From contig JAAAIG010000166.1 of assembly GCA_015852425.1 (NCBI GenBank), forward strand, positions 1-51,218: DNA of 51,218 bases. The letters are read 5' to 3'. Of the stretch, positions 1 to 12,816 are shown one piece after another; positions within the stretch are counted from its first letter, which is position 1, and each line of letters starts with the position of its first letter. The notes beneath the pieces were generated by a model. It saw only the letters and a program-made list of their open reading frames with translations. It ran no database searches and was not told where the DNA came from. Source of the DNA: Gryganskiella cystojenkinii (taxonomy: Eukaryota; Mortierellomycota; Mortierellomycetes; Mortierellales; Mortierellaceae). The position numbers and the translations under genes were made by a program.

Positions 1-894
1 TTTTGCATTTCCTGAGGATCCGATCCGGACCTGGACCGATTATCAGGTTTTTGTTTCTTTCGAAAGTTAGAGTCCGCAAAAAACATGAAAAATACAAAAC
101 ATTTAAAGTAAAGGACCCTTCTTTTTTTTTACCTGGGCTGGCTGGATCAGGAATGAAATGATTCAAGAGAACGAAATGGCAAAGGAGGGCATTGCCATCA
201 TTCCAACAATAACCGGGAAAACAAACGAAAACAAGGGTCGTGTTCGTAGAGGTTTAGACGCCCACCTCTCCTCAGCCCAGCCCAGCCCATCCATACCTTT
301 GGCTTTAATGGTGGGTTATCTCCCTCTGTCTTCGCCCTGTTTGTTTCGCCCTTTGAACAGGCAGCCTGCAAAAAACTTCCTGTCTGGGATCCCCTCTTTT
401 TCATCTTTCTTTTATTTCGGCTTTTCTCTCCTTCTTTCGCTTTCTCTTTCTCTTTCTCTCTCTCCTTGCCGTTTCCTTTTTCATTCCCTTTTTTTTTTTT
501 CTTTCTTTGCTTTTCTCGCTTTCTCATTTCATTCATTGCTCTCTCTCTCTCTCTCTCTGCGACTAATCCTTAAGTCTGATTCCACTTCTTCCATTCAGAC
601 CCTGTTCCTGAACTTTGGATTACTATTTCCCTCCTCCCCTCTCCATCCAACATTCTCACATTCAACGCATTCTCTTGTTGCATACTCCACACCCTTCGTC
701 TTTCCGCTTGCTTCCACAACTTTCGAACACCATATCTCACCGCAACTTTGACACAAAACGCAATTTAACCCTTTGACCCTCAACGATTGAAACAACAACA
801 ACCCACAACACATAACGCATAACAACCAAAGAAAAGTACACAGACACTCACAGCACAGCACAACGCAACACATAAAACATCAGCAATCCTCCTA
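1..894 (+). promoter_or_regulatory. Upstream region and CT-rich leader of the chitin synthase gene
   Basis: No gene is supported here. Positions about 388-760 are strongly pyrimidine-rich on the plus strand, with TTTCTC repeats at about 423-475 and a (CT)n tract at 538-558, followed by an ACAACA-rich stretch just before the ATG. CT-rich blocks followed by an A/C-rich leader are common in fungal core promoters and 5' UTRs. Reading frames through this tract encode only Phe/Ser/Leu low complexity. Confidence 0.6.
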
Positions 895-3800
895 ATGTCA
901 GGGAGATCAACCCATGGCGCCGGTGGCGGCCAATTGAGCACTGGAGGAACTATCCGTAGAGGCAATGGTACCTTAAACAGGGGCAAGACGCTCTCAAGAC
1001 CGGATCGATTCCAAACCCCCGAGACTCTATTCAAGAAACGAAAAGAAGATGAACCTGCGTCCTGCTGGGTGATTTGTTCTCGTATTACGACCTGTTGGGC
1101 CCTCCCCCCCATCATGAGAATGTGTGGGATGCACGATAAACAGGTGCAACAGGCCTGGCGAGAAAAATTCACTCTGTGTTTTATTATCTTGTTGATCGGC
1201 GGTATGGTCGCCTTTTTGACCATCGGATTCTCGTTCTTGCTGTGTCCCAAGGATCAACGACAGGGAGCACAGACCTTTGTGCGGTATGGCGATGGACAAT
1301 CTCAAGGTAAGCTGAAAGCTAGATGTCAAAAACGAAGCACGCATCGAAGCAACGCTGCACTCCTAGTTTTTTTGTAGTCCTTATCTCTTTTGTTTTCCTT
1401 TTTTTTATTTTTTTTTTTGTATTTTTGCCGTTGTTCTAACATTGGAAGGGGGCCAATGGGTAATTTGTGCATCTTTGATCTTTTCCTCTTCCCCTGGGGT
1501 TTGGATATTTCTCTCTGGTTTGTTTATATTCTCCTCATCAATCACTCACTGCCTGTTTGCACGTTTTGTTTGTTTGTTTTCCCGGAAACGCTCTGGGTCT
1601 TTTTTCATGGTGCCACAAGAGACTAAAAAAGAGGATTGGTTTGAGCGCATTAACAGCAAAGGAAAAACACGAGGTTGTCTGGACAAAAATATCTTGAAAG
1701 GGAACATTCAAAGGCTGGGGCAAGAAAGTGGACTCCTTTATTTCATTGACAGAGTTAATGGGCTAGTTGGGCATAATGGTGGCACTGTCCATTCCACTCG
1801 TGGGCTTGGAAAGGGAAAAAAAATGGACACATTCCAAGAGCAGAGGGTCAAACTGAAGAAGAAAAAGAAGAGAACGAAAAATGCAAAGCCCAACGGGACG
1901 AAAAGGGAAAGAGTCAGCCTCTCTGTTTTTTCTGACTTTGCGCTAGCAACGCGTGTTGACACCAGGGGACGAACTCGCAGGAAGGCCAGGGGGACAGGGG
2001 TGATTGAGAGATGACCGCATGACAAAGGCAGAACACATAAGCATATTCAAAAATAGACACACGTACCACCTTCCCACTCCTCTCTTCGCGTGCTGATGAT
2101 ACACAGCCATACATTTCTTTCGATTGACGTCCTCGGGCTGGCCAGGACTCACTCAGGCTGATAATTAGCGGCGCGCAAACAAAAAGAGGTCAGGGTGCGT
2201 GTTATTTCAGTGCGGAGTCAAAAAGTCCGAAATTAGCAACAACACCGCTATTGATCGTATTCGCCCGATTTTTGATCTTATTGTTTGTCGGTTTCTTAAT
2301 CCTTTGTCTATTATGAAGGCTATGGATGAGATAGATGTGTAGCTCCTGGTAGTGTGTCAGTATTTTTGGCCAAAAAAAAAAAAAAGAATACTAAGGATGT
2401 GCCGGTTATGGAGAGCAACGCATGTTGCAATAGCAAATACGCCGCCAAGAGTATCAATCTAACCAGAGGGTATCCACATTTACCATATCATTATATAGGT
2501 CTTTATGCTATCGAGGGCAACATCTATAACTTTACAGATCCCGATGTTAAGTACCCTCCTAATTTCCACTCGGAAGACCTGGCGGCTGCTCAGGATATCA
2601 GCAATATCTTTATCCATGGCCGAAACGCCTCCAACTGTGTAAAGCTCAACAGTCTTGCTGCGAAATTCGACAATTGCCTAGCCCCTGGAGGATGCATCGC
2701 CGACATCGCACCCACACCCGACAATCTGCGCACGAAATTTGGTCTAAAGCCCATTGGACGGAAAGCCGGTTATGACTGGAATCAACTGGGGATGCCCGAG
2801 TTGGTCAATTACATGGTCATCGATGGTAATGTCCTCAACCTCGACAAGTATTTCGCCATGTACAAGACCCCGCAACCGAACGATGAAGTCGATACGGTCC
2901 TTCGTCAAGTCCGAGATATGCCAAATCCCGAGGGAGGTCGTGATGCCACAAAGATGTTCTTTCGACGGGAATCACTGAAGGACTCGGCCTCCTGTCTGGT
3001 TCAAAAGTTCGGTGCAGGGTTCATTGATAAGGCGACACCCGGATGTTTTGCCTCGGATCTCTTCATGTTTGTCTCGTTGACCGTCGTTCTCGGCATTGTC
3101 ATGTCCCGTTTCGCGATGGCCATCATCTTTGACTGGTTCTTGTCGGCAAAACTCTCGAAACCCCCACCGAAATCCAAGGTTCAAAACATTGCATCTGCCA
3201 ACTCTTCAGGAACGACGATCGTGGCGGCCTCCGCAGGAAAGCCCCTCAGCCGTTTGGGAACCGGCGGTAGCGCTGGAGTCGCTGGCGCCAATGTTCAGGA
3301 GCTGCACACGGTTCTGTTGGTAACTTGTTACTCGGAGGGAGAGTCTTCTCTTCGTACGACGATCGAGTCTTTGGCCGCAACGGAGTACCCCGACAACAAG
3401 AAGCTGCTGTTCATCATTTGTGACGGTATCATCACTGGATCAGGAAACGACCGCTCGACCCCCGAGATTTGCTCAAGTCTCATGGAACTCGACCCAGCCT
3501 TTGACTCGGATCCGACCCCTCAATCGTACATTGCTGTCGCTGCAGGATCCAAACAACATAACCGCGCCAAGGTCTATGCTGGATATTTCCGCTGGAAGAA
3601 CCGTCGTGTTCCCACGGTTCTGATCGTTAAATGCGGAAACGAGGAGGAACATGAGAAACCCAAGGCCGGTAACCGTGGCAAGCGTGACTCTCAGCTGATT
3701 CTTATGAACTTTTTCTCTCGAGTGACCTACAACGATCGTATGACCCCCCTGGATTACGAACTGTTCCGCAAGATTCAACATTTGATGCAGGTGACTCCGG

Positions 3801-5380
3801 ACAAGTTTGAGATTGTGCTCATGGTTGATGCTGATACAAAGGTCTACCCGTCCTCGGTCCGCCTGCTGATGAACTGCATGAACAACGACCCCCTGATTAT
3901 GGGACTTTGTGGCGAGACGAAGATTGCAAACAAGCGTCAGTCCTGGGTCACGGCGATTCAAGTCTTTGAGTACTACATCTCACATCATCTCGGCAAAGGA
4001 TTCGAGTCTGTCTTTGGAGGTGTCACCTGTCTGCCTGGATGCTTTTGCATGTACCGACTCAAGGCCCGGAAGGGTGACGACTGGGTCCCAATTATCACGA
4101 AACCAGAAATCGTTCAGGAATACTCACAAAACATTGTCGAAACGTTGCACCAAAAGAATCTGCTGCTTTTGGGAGAGGATCGTTTCCTGACGACGCTCAT
4201 GCTCCGTAACTTTCCCAACCGCAAAATGATGTTCATGCCCCAGGCGATTTGCAAGACTGTCGTCCCTGATGAGTTCAATGTCTTGCTGTCTCAGCGTCGT
4301 CGTTGGATCAACTCAACGATTCATAACCTGCTCGAATTGGTCTTGGTGCGGAACCTGTGTGGAACGTTTTGTTTCTCGATGCAGTTTGTCATTTTGATGG
4401 AGTTGATCGGTACCGTGGTCCTGCCCGTCGCCATGATCTTGACCGTGGTCTTGATCGTGAACTTGTCGTTGATCCAGATCTCGACTCTCGCTCAAGCCGC
4501 TCCTCTGATCCTCTTAGTCTTTGTCTTGACGATGCCTGCGATTTTGATTCTGTTGACGACTCGCAAGTTAATCTATGTCGCGTGGATGTTTGTCTACCTC
4601 TGCGCTCTCCCTGTCTGGAACTTTGTCCTGCCCATCTACGCGTATTGGCATTTCGATGATTTCTCCTGGGGTGAGACCCGTAAGGTCGCCGGAGAGGCCA
4701 AGGGTGAAGCTCATGGAAATGCCGATGGAATGTTTGAATCCTCCAAGGTTCCTCTCAAACGATGGGACGATTACGAAAAGGCTCGAGTCCGTCAAGCGAA
4801 ACGTATCGAACGTGCGGAACGTCAGCGGAATCAAGGATCGTCGCCTTATTTGCGAGGTCATACAGCCAGTATTTATACGGATGCTGCGGATTCGAAGACA
4901 GAGTTATCGTTGGGTGAATTGGGACCACAACAGTACCATTTCGATTATCAGGGCCGCCAGGTGTTGAGTCCTCCCCTGGCCGGTAACTCGCCTAGACCGC
5001 CAATGATGGGTCCAGGAGGAGTCGGTCCTCAAGCCCACAGACAGTCGTCTCAGCATTCGTTGAACAGTCAATGGAACGGATCGATCCCACCTCAGCAAAT
5101 GCGACCACCGATGCCTTCTCCCAACTGGCCGAATCAACAGCAACAACTACAACAGCAACAGCAACAGCCATTACTTCAACATCAGTTCCAACAACCACCT
5201 CCAGGACCCGGATACTCGGGGCCGATTATGAACAGTGCTGGTCGCCCCATGCCTTCCCCATCTCTTGGACCATCAGGTTCTCAGCAGCAGCAACAACATT
5301 CGCAGCCACCTGTGGGACCTGGAGGGATGAGGAGGAACCGGAGTAATGACGATGACCCCCTGAATGGCGCGTTCCCATAA
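895..5380 (+). CDS. Class IV chitin synthase (yeast Chs3-like)
   Basis: Polymerises UDP-GlcNAc into chitin at the plasma membrane. Exons are 895-1306 and about 2343-5380, giving about 1149 residues. Exon 1 encodes a basic N terminus, a Cys/Trp-rich segment and a membrane helix (about residues 98-120). The catalytic part shows ADxDT-type acidic residues (D633, D635), the class IV signature [18 protein letters not shown] and the QRRRW acceptor motif (788-792). A cluster of membrane helices follows, then a Gln/Pro-rich tail of about 180 residues. Length and motif set fit class IV, where yeast Chs3 is the reference. The first intron is about 1 kb; its acceptor is unclear, with phase-compatible AGs at 2342 and 2360. 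Using either retains an A14 run (2372-2385) as a Lys stretch, so a small exon may be missing. The stop is TAA at 5378-5380. Confidence 0.93.
1307..2342 (+). other. Long first intron of the chitin synthase gene
   Basis: The donor GTAAGC at 1307 splits a codon after its first base. The acceptor is placed at the AG of 2341-2342, in phase and about 40 nt after a CTTAAT branch-like site. At about 1.04 kb it is much longer than the other introns in this window, most of which are about 60-300 nt. It contains an open frame at 1442-2014 with no recognisable domain, rich in Lys runs and hydrophobic low complexity. I treat that frame as chance. Confidence 0.6.
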
Positions 5381-7323
5381 ATAATTTCCTTTATACAAAA
5401 TCAAACAACATATCTGCTCTTTATATCATCTCATAGAAACCCTCTACCCCACTCCACTTACGTAGTCCTTTATTTCGTTGGCAACAAACACTGTACAATA
5501 ACAAACATCCTCTCATAACCATATTTTTTTTCCTTTGGGATTCTTGATGAGGTCTAACTGGGGGAAGAGAAGGCGTGAGCACTTTGCGCACAGCTCAATG
5601 ATATCGGTATCAGTGTTTTAAAACAATGTTGTGAGGGCTCAAAATAACGGAGATAAAAATATCTGTGTGTGTTGTTGTGCCTTGCGCCGGGGTGCAAAAA
5701 TACTCGGTCTTTGGTGGGACGCAAGGGGATTGGTCAAATAGGGAATCAGCGAGGGTTGTTGGTCTACAAAGTTACTGCCCGATTTGTTCAAGGAAAGCGA
5801 GGCCTATACACGGCGCCTCAACACTGTAAGACTCAGGAGGGGAAGTGTGGGTGCCCATTCCTAGCTGAGAGAAAAATGAAAAAGTGCGTCTGTGGAGAAT
5901 GATGGATGGGGTTGAGGGGTCCTATTCAAGCTCACATTATTTTAGCATGGTTGATGGTACCAGTTTGGGGGGAAACTTGGTTAGTATAAAGACTAAAAAA
6001 AAAACCTGAGAGGAGACTGTTGATCGCGAACTTTTCTTTTTGCCAGCTTTTTGCTCAAGTATTTTTTTGATTTTGTGCTTGAGCTTTGAGAGCGCTGGTT
6101 TGATAAGTAAATTAGACATGTTTTTTTCGAAATTACATCGGTTTCTATTGAGAAGGAACCGAATGCGAGAGCAAAAAAAAATAAAAAAGATATGGAAACG
6201 AGCTGAGCGGAAGGAAAAGAGAACCACCAAAATAATCCATTCTAGCGCGAAGTGAAGCGGAGGGGTTCAAGGGGAAAGAGAGAGCAGTGGTGGTGATGGG
6301 GGGATCAAAGTGGCGAGGAGGAAACCGAGCGAAGGAACGGCAGGTGGAAAAGAGGCTGTCGATTCGAAAGATGAATAGAGAGGCTTTTCCCTTGAGCGTG
6401 GGTATTTATGGTGACAAAGAGAAAGAAGGATGATGAAGAGGCAACGGCTGTAAGGAGACGATGGTTGGGGCACAGAAGGGGGGGACACGCTCGAGGAAGG
6501 CAGAAGGAACGAGTCGGTTGCCCAAGGTTGATCGTGTGTGTAGATCAGAAATTGAATCCGATTTCTTCATGTCTGATTTTTCGTTTTTAACTCTTTTCTG
6601 TTCTTCTTGACATTCTTGTTCTTTGTCATCGCTCCTCCTCTCCTTTTTCCTCTCCATCATCTCATCTCTCTCACACTCATCTGCAGACCTCATCCCTCTC
6701 ATCCTCGCTCTCATTCACGTCAATACCTCGCCGGTCTGTATTCCTCACGACAAACAGACAGACGGAGAAACACTTTTGGCTCTCTCCTTGTCCCTTCTTT
6801 CGTCTCTTCCATTCCCATACCTTTCTTACATTCACTCTTTGCTTTTTCTTTCCTTTTCTTTGCAATTCGTGAACTCGATTCACATTACGACCTCAATTGT
6901 AAGTTTTGGTCTCACAAACCAACTATGGACAAGCCTGTATGGCACTACGGACATTTACCCGCACGCTTTGTGGGGGGGGAGAGGCATTCATTCATTCATT
7001 GCGAAAAAAAGCATTAAAAAGTGGGGCATACAGGAACCAGGGTCCCTTGTTATATTTTCGTTCTCAGGAACAGGAACTTAACTTCTTTAAGCGGATGACC
7101 TCGACCGGACACACCTCCAAGGTGATCAAGCTCTTTCTTTTTCATCATCCTTTTTTACATTCATTAACTTTCTTCCCTCTCTATCATCTCTCATCTCCAC
7201 ACGTTACACAGCAACCGGCAAATATACCAACAAAACAGCCGAAAAGAGCAACACCTTCCTACCCCTAGTTTCCATTTACTAAACTCAACGACCTCCCCCC
7301 CCCCCGACATTCACTCCCACACT
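5381..7323. other. Intergenic region between chitin synthase and the Sel1 gene
   Basis: No coding gene is supported. The first part is the chitin synthase 3' flank, with AT-rich ATAAATAATTTCC directly after the stop. From about 6590 on, the plus strand is CT-rich, like a promoter and leader for the gene at 7324. An intact GTAAGT at 6899 and a pyrimidine-tract CAG at 7065-7067 could bound a 5' UTR intron. A run of 11 C lies at 7295-7305, 18 nt before the start codon. The open frames here are short and of low complexity. Confidence 0.6.
6899..7067 (+). other. Possible 5' UTR intron of the Sel1-repeat gene
   Basis: A GTAAGT donor at 6899 follows a CT-rich leader. A CAG acceptor after a TATATTTTCGTTCT tract ends at 7067. 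The size (169 nt) suits this genome. Transcription of this stretch is an inference; no coding frame constrains it. Confidence 0.35.
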
Positions 7324-10133
7324 ATGGCCAGCGCACACTATCAACAGCAACCTCAACGACAGGACCGATACGTAGCCAGTTCGCAACCACAGCAACAACA
7401 ACAGTCCTATACGCTCTACCCTGATCCACCTCCTCAGGCTCATTCACCCCGATCAAAACAGCAGCAACCCTCGTCCCCGTCTTCGCAACAACAGCAACGG
7501 TCTTATGCCGATCTAACGCCTCAGACTTCTTTCTCCTCAACCTCATCTCAGCAACAAAACCACCATGCAATCCACTCTCCAGCGCCCTCTCGTGGCAACA
7601 GCGGTAGCAATGGAATTCACCACAGCAGCAGCAATGGTAGCAACAGTGGCTCCTCTGGAGCTCGTCAAAAAGTCAGTCAGCTCAGCTACCTGAACCAATC
7701 TGCCTTGGGCAACTCTGGTGGGAGCGGTGCTCCACTATCGCCCATCTCACCCTCCAGCCCCCACCCGGTCGATGCCATGACCTCGCATATGAACCTGACT
7801 CGCCTCGACGATCCTGTCAAGGATCGAGTTGGTGTTGAAGGCTACGACCAAAACAAGTACCAACAACCCCGCCGAAAGACTCCCACACCTGGTCAACAGC
7901 AACAACATCAGCAACAGCGACACCACCAATTGCAGGAAGGAGAGAGCTATGGCTCCGGGGTGATGAAGCATTCCGGCTCGACGGGTTCAACACGCTCCAA
8001 CGGCTCTCAGGGTCACCATGGAGGTGGTGAATTGAAACAGTCCTCGTCCTCGGCCTCTGGTCATTCAGTGCACTCTTCGCGTGAACAACAGCTGCGACAG
8101 TCTCCCTCTTCAGGATCCGCATACTCTGTCCAGTCTCAAGGCAGCACCCATGGCCATGGTCACGGTCAACACCCTCGACAACAATCCCGACATGCGAACG
8201 GAGAACTGAAACAGTCCGACTCTTCGGCCTCTGCTCGCTCCATCAACTCTGTCTCTTCTAGCCGAAGTCAACAGCATCAACTCCACCCAAGTTTGAGCTC
8301 TGGCTCTGCTGCCTCCGTTGGCTCTTCCAAGAGCGCCGGTCCTAGCAGACCTCCGAGGGGTACCTCGCCTGCCCCAAACTCTCCCTTGTCGCATGAACAA
8401 GACGAGGATCGGGACCACGAGCGACACCAAAAGCAGGCTCTGCAGTATCAACAACAACTGCAACAAAAGCCACCCTCGGTCCATGGTGATGAGGACAGTG
8501 ACGATTCCGATTCCGGGTCCATGCTGTCATACCGTCGTTCGATCTCCAGACTGTCCATGTCCTATAAGCGGACACAAAACGGGGCTCCCAACATTAGTCT
8601 GTTTGGTCCTAACCAAAGATCAGCTTTGCTTCAGAGTCAACACGGAGGCGGATCATCAGAGCTCTCGAGTTCTCAAAAGATGATCCAAGAGCAACGCGAG
8701 GAGAGACTTCGTCAGCAGAAGCAACAACAGCAGCAGCAGCAGCAGCAGAATATTAAGAGTGGTGGCGCCGTATCTTCCGGATCCATGGCATCCCTTGCCT
8801 CGATTGACCAACACTCTCGCAAGGACGACAGTAGACGTAATCAGAACCATAACCAGGCACCCTACAATGGACATGAACCCCTGATCCCAGAACGAAGCAC
8901 CTCCGCTGACAATCTCAATCGGTCACGTCAGCAACAACAATCCCATCAACAACAGCAAGGTCGTGGCGACCCCTCGTCCCCCAACATCCCCAACCGATCC
9001 GTGTCCAACAACAACAGCAACTCCTCTAACCATCAACAGCAACACTCCAGTCAGAGTAACCACCATCAGCAACAGAATGGTCCTCGAGCTCATGGCGATG
9101 CCAGCGGACAACGGTCGCGGGCACCGGAGCGACTGAACCTTTCGCCAAATGATTACCAACAAGACATGAAAGGACGAGCGCGCTCACCAGGTCTTCAAGC
9201 TGGTCATTCTCCCGTAAAGAGTCCCGGATCACCTATGCCTGGCGGAAGTAGTGGAGGAGTTTACCGTCAAAACGGTTACTCTGCCTCACAAAACTCTTTG
9301 GCGCTTCCATCATCATCAAGTAGCCGTTCAGGCAGTGGTCCTGGCGCCGGTGGTGTGAACCCCCATCCTGCTCATCACCTCGCCAGCGGTGGTTACGTTC
9401 GACCCGAAGAAGCCGTCGGACCCTCGAACCCCATGCCCGAAAAAGCTGAGGATTATGTCCGTCAGGGCATTGAATACCACGAGACTGGTGATATCGCCAA
9501 GGCGACTCACTTTTTCAGGACCGCAGCAGAATTAGGTGACCCTGTTGGTATGTTGATGTATGGTCTCGCAGTCCGTCATGGATGGGGCTGTACCGCAAAC
9601 CGTCAACTGGCCTTCCAATATCTGCAGAAATCGGCTGAGCATGCCGTCGGTGATCTGAAGAGTCGAGATTCGTTCGCGAGCACGGCTGCGAAGGGCGAGC
9701 TTGTGCTCGCGATTTATGAGCTAGGTATCTGTTTTCGACATGGATGGGGAGCCGAGAAGAACAAGAAGACTGCAGCTTATTACTTCGAAATTGCAGCCAA
9801 CTTGGTAAGTCTATGGTTTTCTTTTTTCCCTTCAAGTTGTTCTCTTTTTCTTGAGCATCGTCGCGCATGATAGCTAACAGCTCCTTGCCTTTGTTTATTT
9901 GTTTACTGTCTTTTGTCTTGCAGGGTGACCCCGATGCTCAGAACGATCTCGCATGGTGTTTCTATCACGGTGTTGGTGTGAAGAAAGATATGTTCAAGTC
10001 TGCCAAGTACTATCGATTAGCCGCTGCCCAGGGTCTCAACACAGTCGGAAACTCTTGGATCTGGAAGGACAAGTATGGCGGTATGCCAGCAAGTCCCACG
10101 GGCGAGAAGGGATTATCAGGAGCCCCCTTTTAA
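7324..10133 (+). CDS. Gln-rich Sel1-repeat protein, Nif1/Dsf2-like
   Basis: Exons 7324-9804 and 9924-10133 are joined in phase 0 and give 896 residues. About the first 700 residues are disordered, rich in Gln, Ser, His and Gly, with CAA/CAG runs (for example 8717-8749). From about residue 706 there are tandem Sel1-type (TPR-like) helix pairs: GDIAKATHFFRTAAELGDP, then MYGLAVRHGWG, LGICFRHGWG and LAWCFYHGVGVKKD, ending in NSWIWKDKYGG. The HGWG and W-x-W-K-x-K-Y-G pattern resembles the fungal Nif1 (S. pombe mitotic inhibitor) and Dsf2 (budding yeast) group. Sel1 repeats act as protein-binding scaffolds, so a regulatory or adaptor role is likely. The last repeat spans the splice junction, which supports the intron. 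The start ATG follows a C-rich leader. The gene converges on the MFS gene 275 bp downstream. The family call is firm for Sel1 and moderate for Nif1/Dsf2. Confidence 0.85.
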
Positions 10134-10408
10134 AAAAATGAGCCATTCTTATATCCATCCTTCATAGAAAAAAAAAATAATGTGCGTTATGACCTCCACC
10201 CTTGTACAATATATCCCTCCGTTTTTTCTTCTTATGAACCCAGTGGAAACCTTGGCTCGATTCAAATGGTTTGTATCATGTGTCTGTAGCTGCGTTCATG
10301 TGTTGGTATCGTTTTAATTACGTTATCTAAGCAAAATTGGTATATTTTATTATATTATTGCTTTGTGTTTGGGCGTGTATGTGGGAAGAGTGTGTATCCC
10401 GTTCAAAA

Positions 10409-12816
10409 TTACACGTTCTGGACTCCTGTGGTGGAATCATTGCTTGGTCGCCTCTGGATGAACTGTTTCTGACGAATCATAAACGACAAGACTGCACAGG
10501 TACCTGTCAGGAATGCACAAAGATACCAGACAAACTCTGGTCGGGATTTGACCGTCAGCGCAAAGACTGAAGAGATCAGGAGTGGTGAAAAGATCCCCGA
10601 CACTGAATCCAGGACCTGGAGCGACCCCAGGACCGCACCAAACTCGGAGGGTTCGACCAGGTTGGTCATTAGGGTCTTGAGCGAAGGTGCAGCAATGATC
10701 GAGGTCGCATGCAAGGCCGATGCCAGGTAAAACATCCACGTCTGGGTTGCGAGACCGTAACCAACATAGGTGAGCGAGTTGACAATAAAACCGATGCGGA
10801 TAACCCAGGTATCGAGTTTGAGATCACCCATAACCTGTTCCTTTGTTCGCGGCGTTGTAGAGGAGTCATCTTTCTTTTTCTTGGGCAAAGATTGGGACTG
10901 GGAGGGAGTGTGAGTCCTGTCAGAGCCCCAGGTCGCGGCAGAATCAGCTGTTGATTGGCGACGGCGGCGTTCTTGGAAGGAAGCTTCATCGTCCGAGAGG
11001 TTGAGGGCGGCCTCACCCAGATGTTCAACACTCGAGGCGACGATAGGATCTTCAAGTCCAGAGAATCCATCGAGGTGTTCGTTACGGTATATATCATTAT
11101 TGTTGTTGTTGTTATCGTTGCTATTAACATCCTGCTCGGTTCCATGACGAGAGGAGTGGCCAGAGGTAGATGGCTTTTTGGTGGCATTGGTGGTGGTCGC
11201 AGGAGTAGGAGAGTTCTTCCGGAAATACTTGTTGTAGAGATGAACCATGATGGGGAGAAGGATCAAAAGTGAGAGTAACCGAACCAAGGACGACATCGAG
11301 AACAGAATACCATCTTCATATTCAGTCCAGTTGAAAACCTGGTTCGTGTATAAGATTAAGACTGAAAATGTTCCCTTGAGGGCCAAGGTCTGCAGGAACG
11401 AGATCGCACCGAGCAAGATCAAGTTGATGTTTTCGCCATTCGGGACAAAGAACGCCATGGAGCGGACGAAATGTGTGTACCATGCGGCTTTGGCCGAGGA
11501 ATTGTTGGCGTCTTTTTGCTTCTTGGATTTAGTGGCCTCCAAGGAACTTCCCGCAGCTTCTAAAGCAGCCTCGTAAAGTTTTCGGATACGGGGCGATTGT
11601 TTGCTGGGGATGGATTCGGGTATGAAAAATATTAAGAGGACCAGGGAACAGAGTGTTCCCACAATATCGAGATAAACGACGGTCATTATCGTATTTGTGT
11701 TGTGAACAAGCAGGCCACCACTGAAGGATCTGGTTACGGGTAAAGAAATGACGGGAGAATACAAGATTTTTTTTTGTTAGTCAAAAACAAGGACGACTTA
11801 ACCCCGCCACGATCGGAACAAACGAAAGGAACTCCAGGCGACATTACCCAATGGTCATGCCCACAAACAGACCAGCGTGAAGCCATGAGAAGACCAAACT
11901 TCTCTTGGCAGGGTCGGTACAATCAGCGGCATATGCTAGACTCATGGTCGAACTCGTGCCTATGCCTCCAAGCAAACCGCCAATGAGGGACATTATCGCC
12001 ATCAAAGGCAGTCCTATCTCGTCCCACCACCGATCCATCATATACACAGAGGTCAACATGAGGAGGTGATTGAGTACGGCCAAAATCATGATCTTGACTC
12101 GCCCGAGTTTATCACTTAGAGACGAGTAGTATCCGATTGTGAGAGTGCCTAGAACAGGACGAAAAAAAGAAGAGAGAAATAAAATAAAAAGGGGGGAGGG
12201 GGGAGGAAAGACCGTTAAAATTATCATAAGATAAATAAGCATTTTGATGGCGAGAGACAGTAGGGTTTTTCCTTGTTCAAATACCTGCAACCGCTCCAAG
12301 AACTTCAATCATGGCCAGAGTTGTCGCGGCGTAAGCTTGAATCTCAGGCGCCAAGCATTCTTTAGACGGCTCCATTAATGTCCCAATTTCCAAGGGTCCC
12401 ATCGCGATCGACGTCGTGTTTGTGCTTGGATGATTGTTCATGTATTCGCGACAGAGACGACCAGCCATGAATTGACCAATCGTGGAGAACAACATGCCAG
12501 TGGTGATGGACGCGGCACCAAAGATTGGAAGGAGCCATAATACAGAGGGTCGCTTATGCCATGGAAGATTTTCATTCAGGATCTTGACATAGAGAGAAGT
12601 TGGGTCCACAAAGGTGGGTCCGCTGTCTGAAGAGGAAGGGGAAGGCGTCGAGGTCGAACCAAGAAGTGGCGAGTGTTCACCTTCTTGACGAGAATTGTGA
12701 TCATCCTCATATTGGCTATTATTATTATTGCTGTTGTTGGAGGTCCAGATAGTGTCTTCAGAGATCCCGTGAGGTATATGGGCCGTTTGCCCGTTACCGC
12801 TCTTGGACGCGGTCAT
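10409..12816 (-). CDS. Major facilitator superfamily transporter, uncharacterised substrate
   Basis: Exons in transcript order are 12816-12285, 12148-11848 and 11729-10409; the phases match and give 717 residues. The first about 75 residues are hydrophilic with an Asn run. Membrane helix 1 follows WLLPIFGAASITTGMLFS. MFS motif A reads GYYSSLSDKLGRVKI across the first splice junction, a strong check of the model. Exon 2 continues with helices 3-5 and a GGLLGGIGTS turn. A central cytosolic loop of about 200 residues carries an Asn tract and charged Ser-rich stretches before the C-terminal helices. The fold implies proton-coupled transport of a small molecule across the plasma or a vacuolar membrane. 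The substrate cannot be read from the sequence. The 3' end converges on the Sel1 gene. Confidence 0.87.

Noticed and set aside
158..751. 197-codon open frame before chitin synthase
   Set aside because: It translates the CT-rich tract into Ser/Leu/Phe repeats; better explained as promoter and leader.
1442..2014. 190-codon open frame inside the chitin synthase intron
   Set aside because: No domain, Lys runs and low complexity; it lies inside an intron with a valid donor. An intron-encoded endonuclease was considered, but no LAGLIDADG or GIY-YIG motif is present.
6607..7081. Overlapping frames of 136-152 codons upstream of the Sel1 gene
   Set aside because: They read a CT-rich leader with low-complexity products and have no splice link in frame to the gene at 7324.
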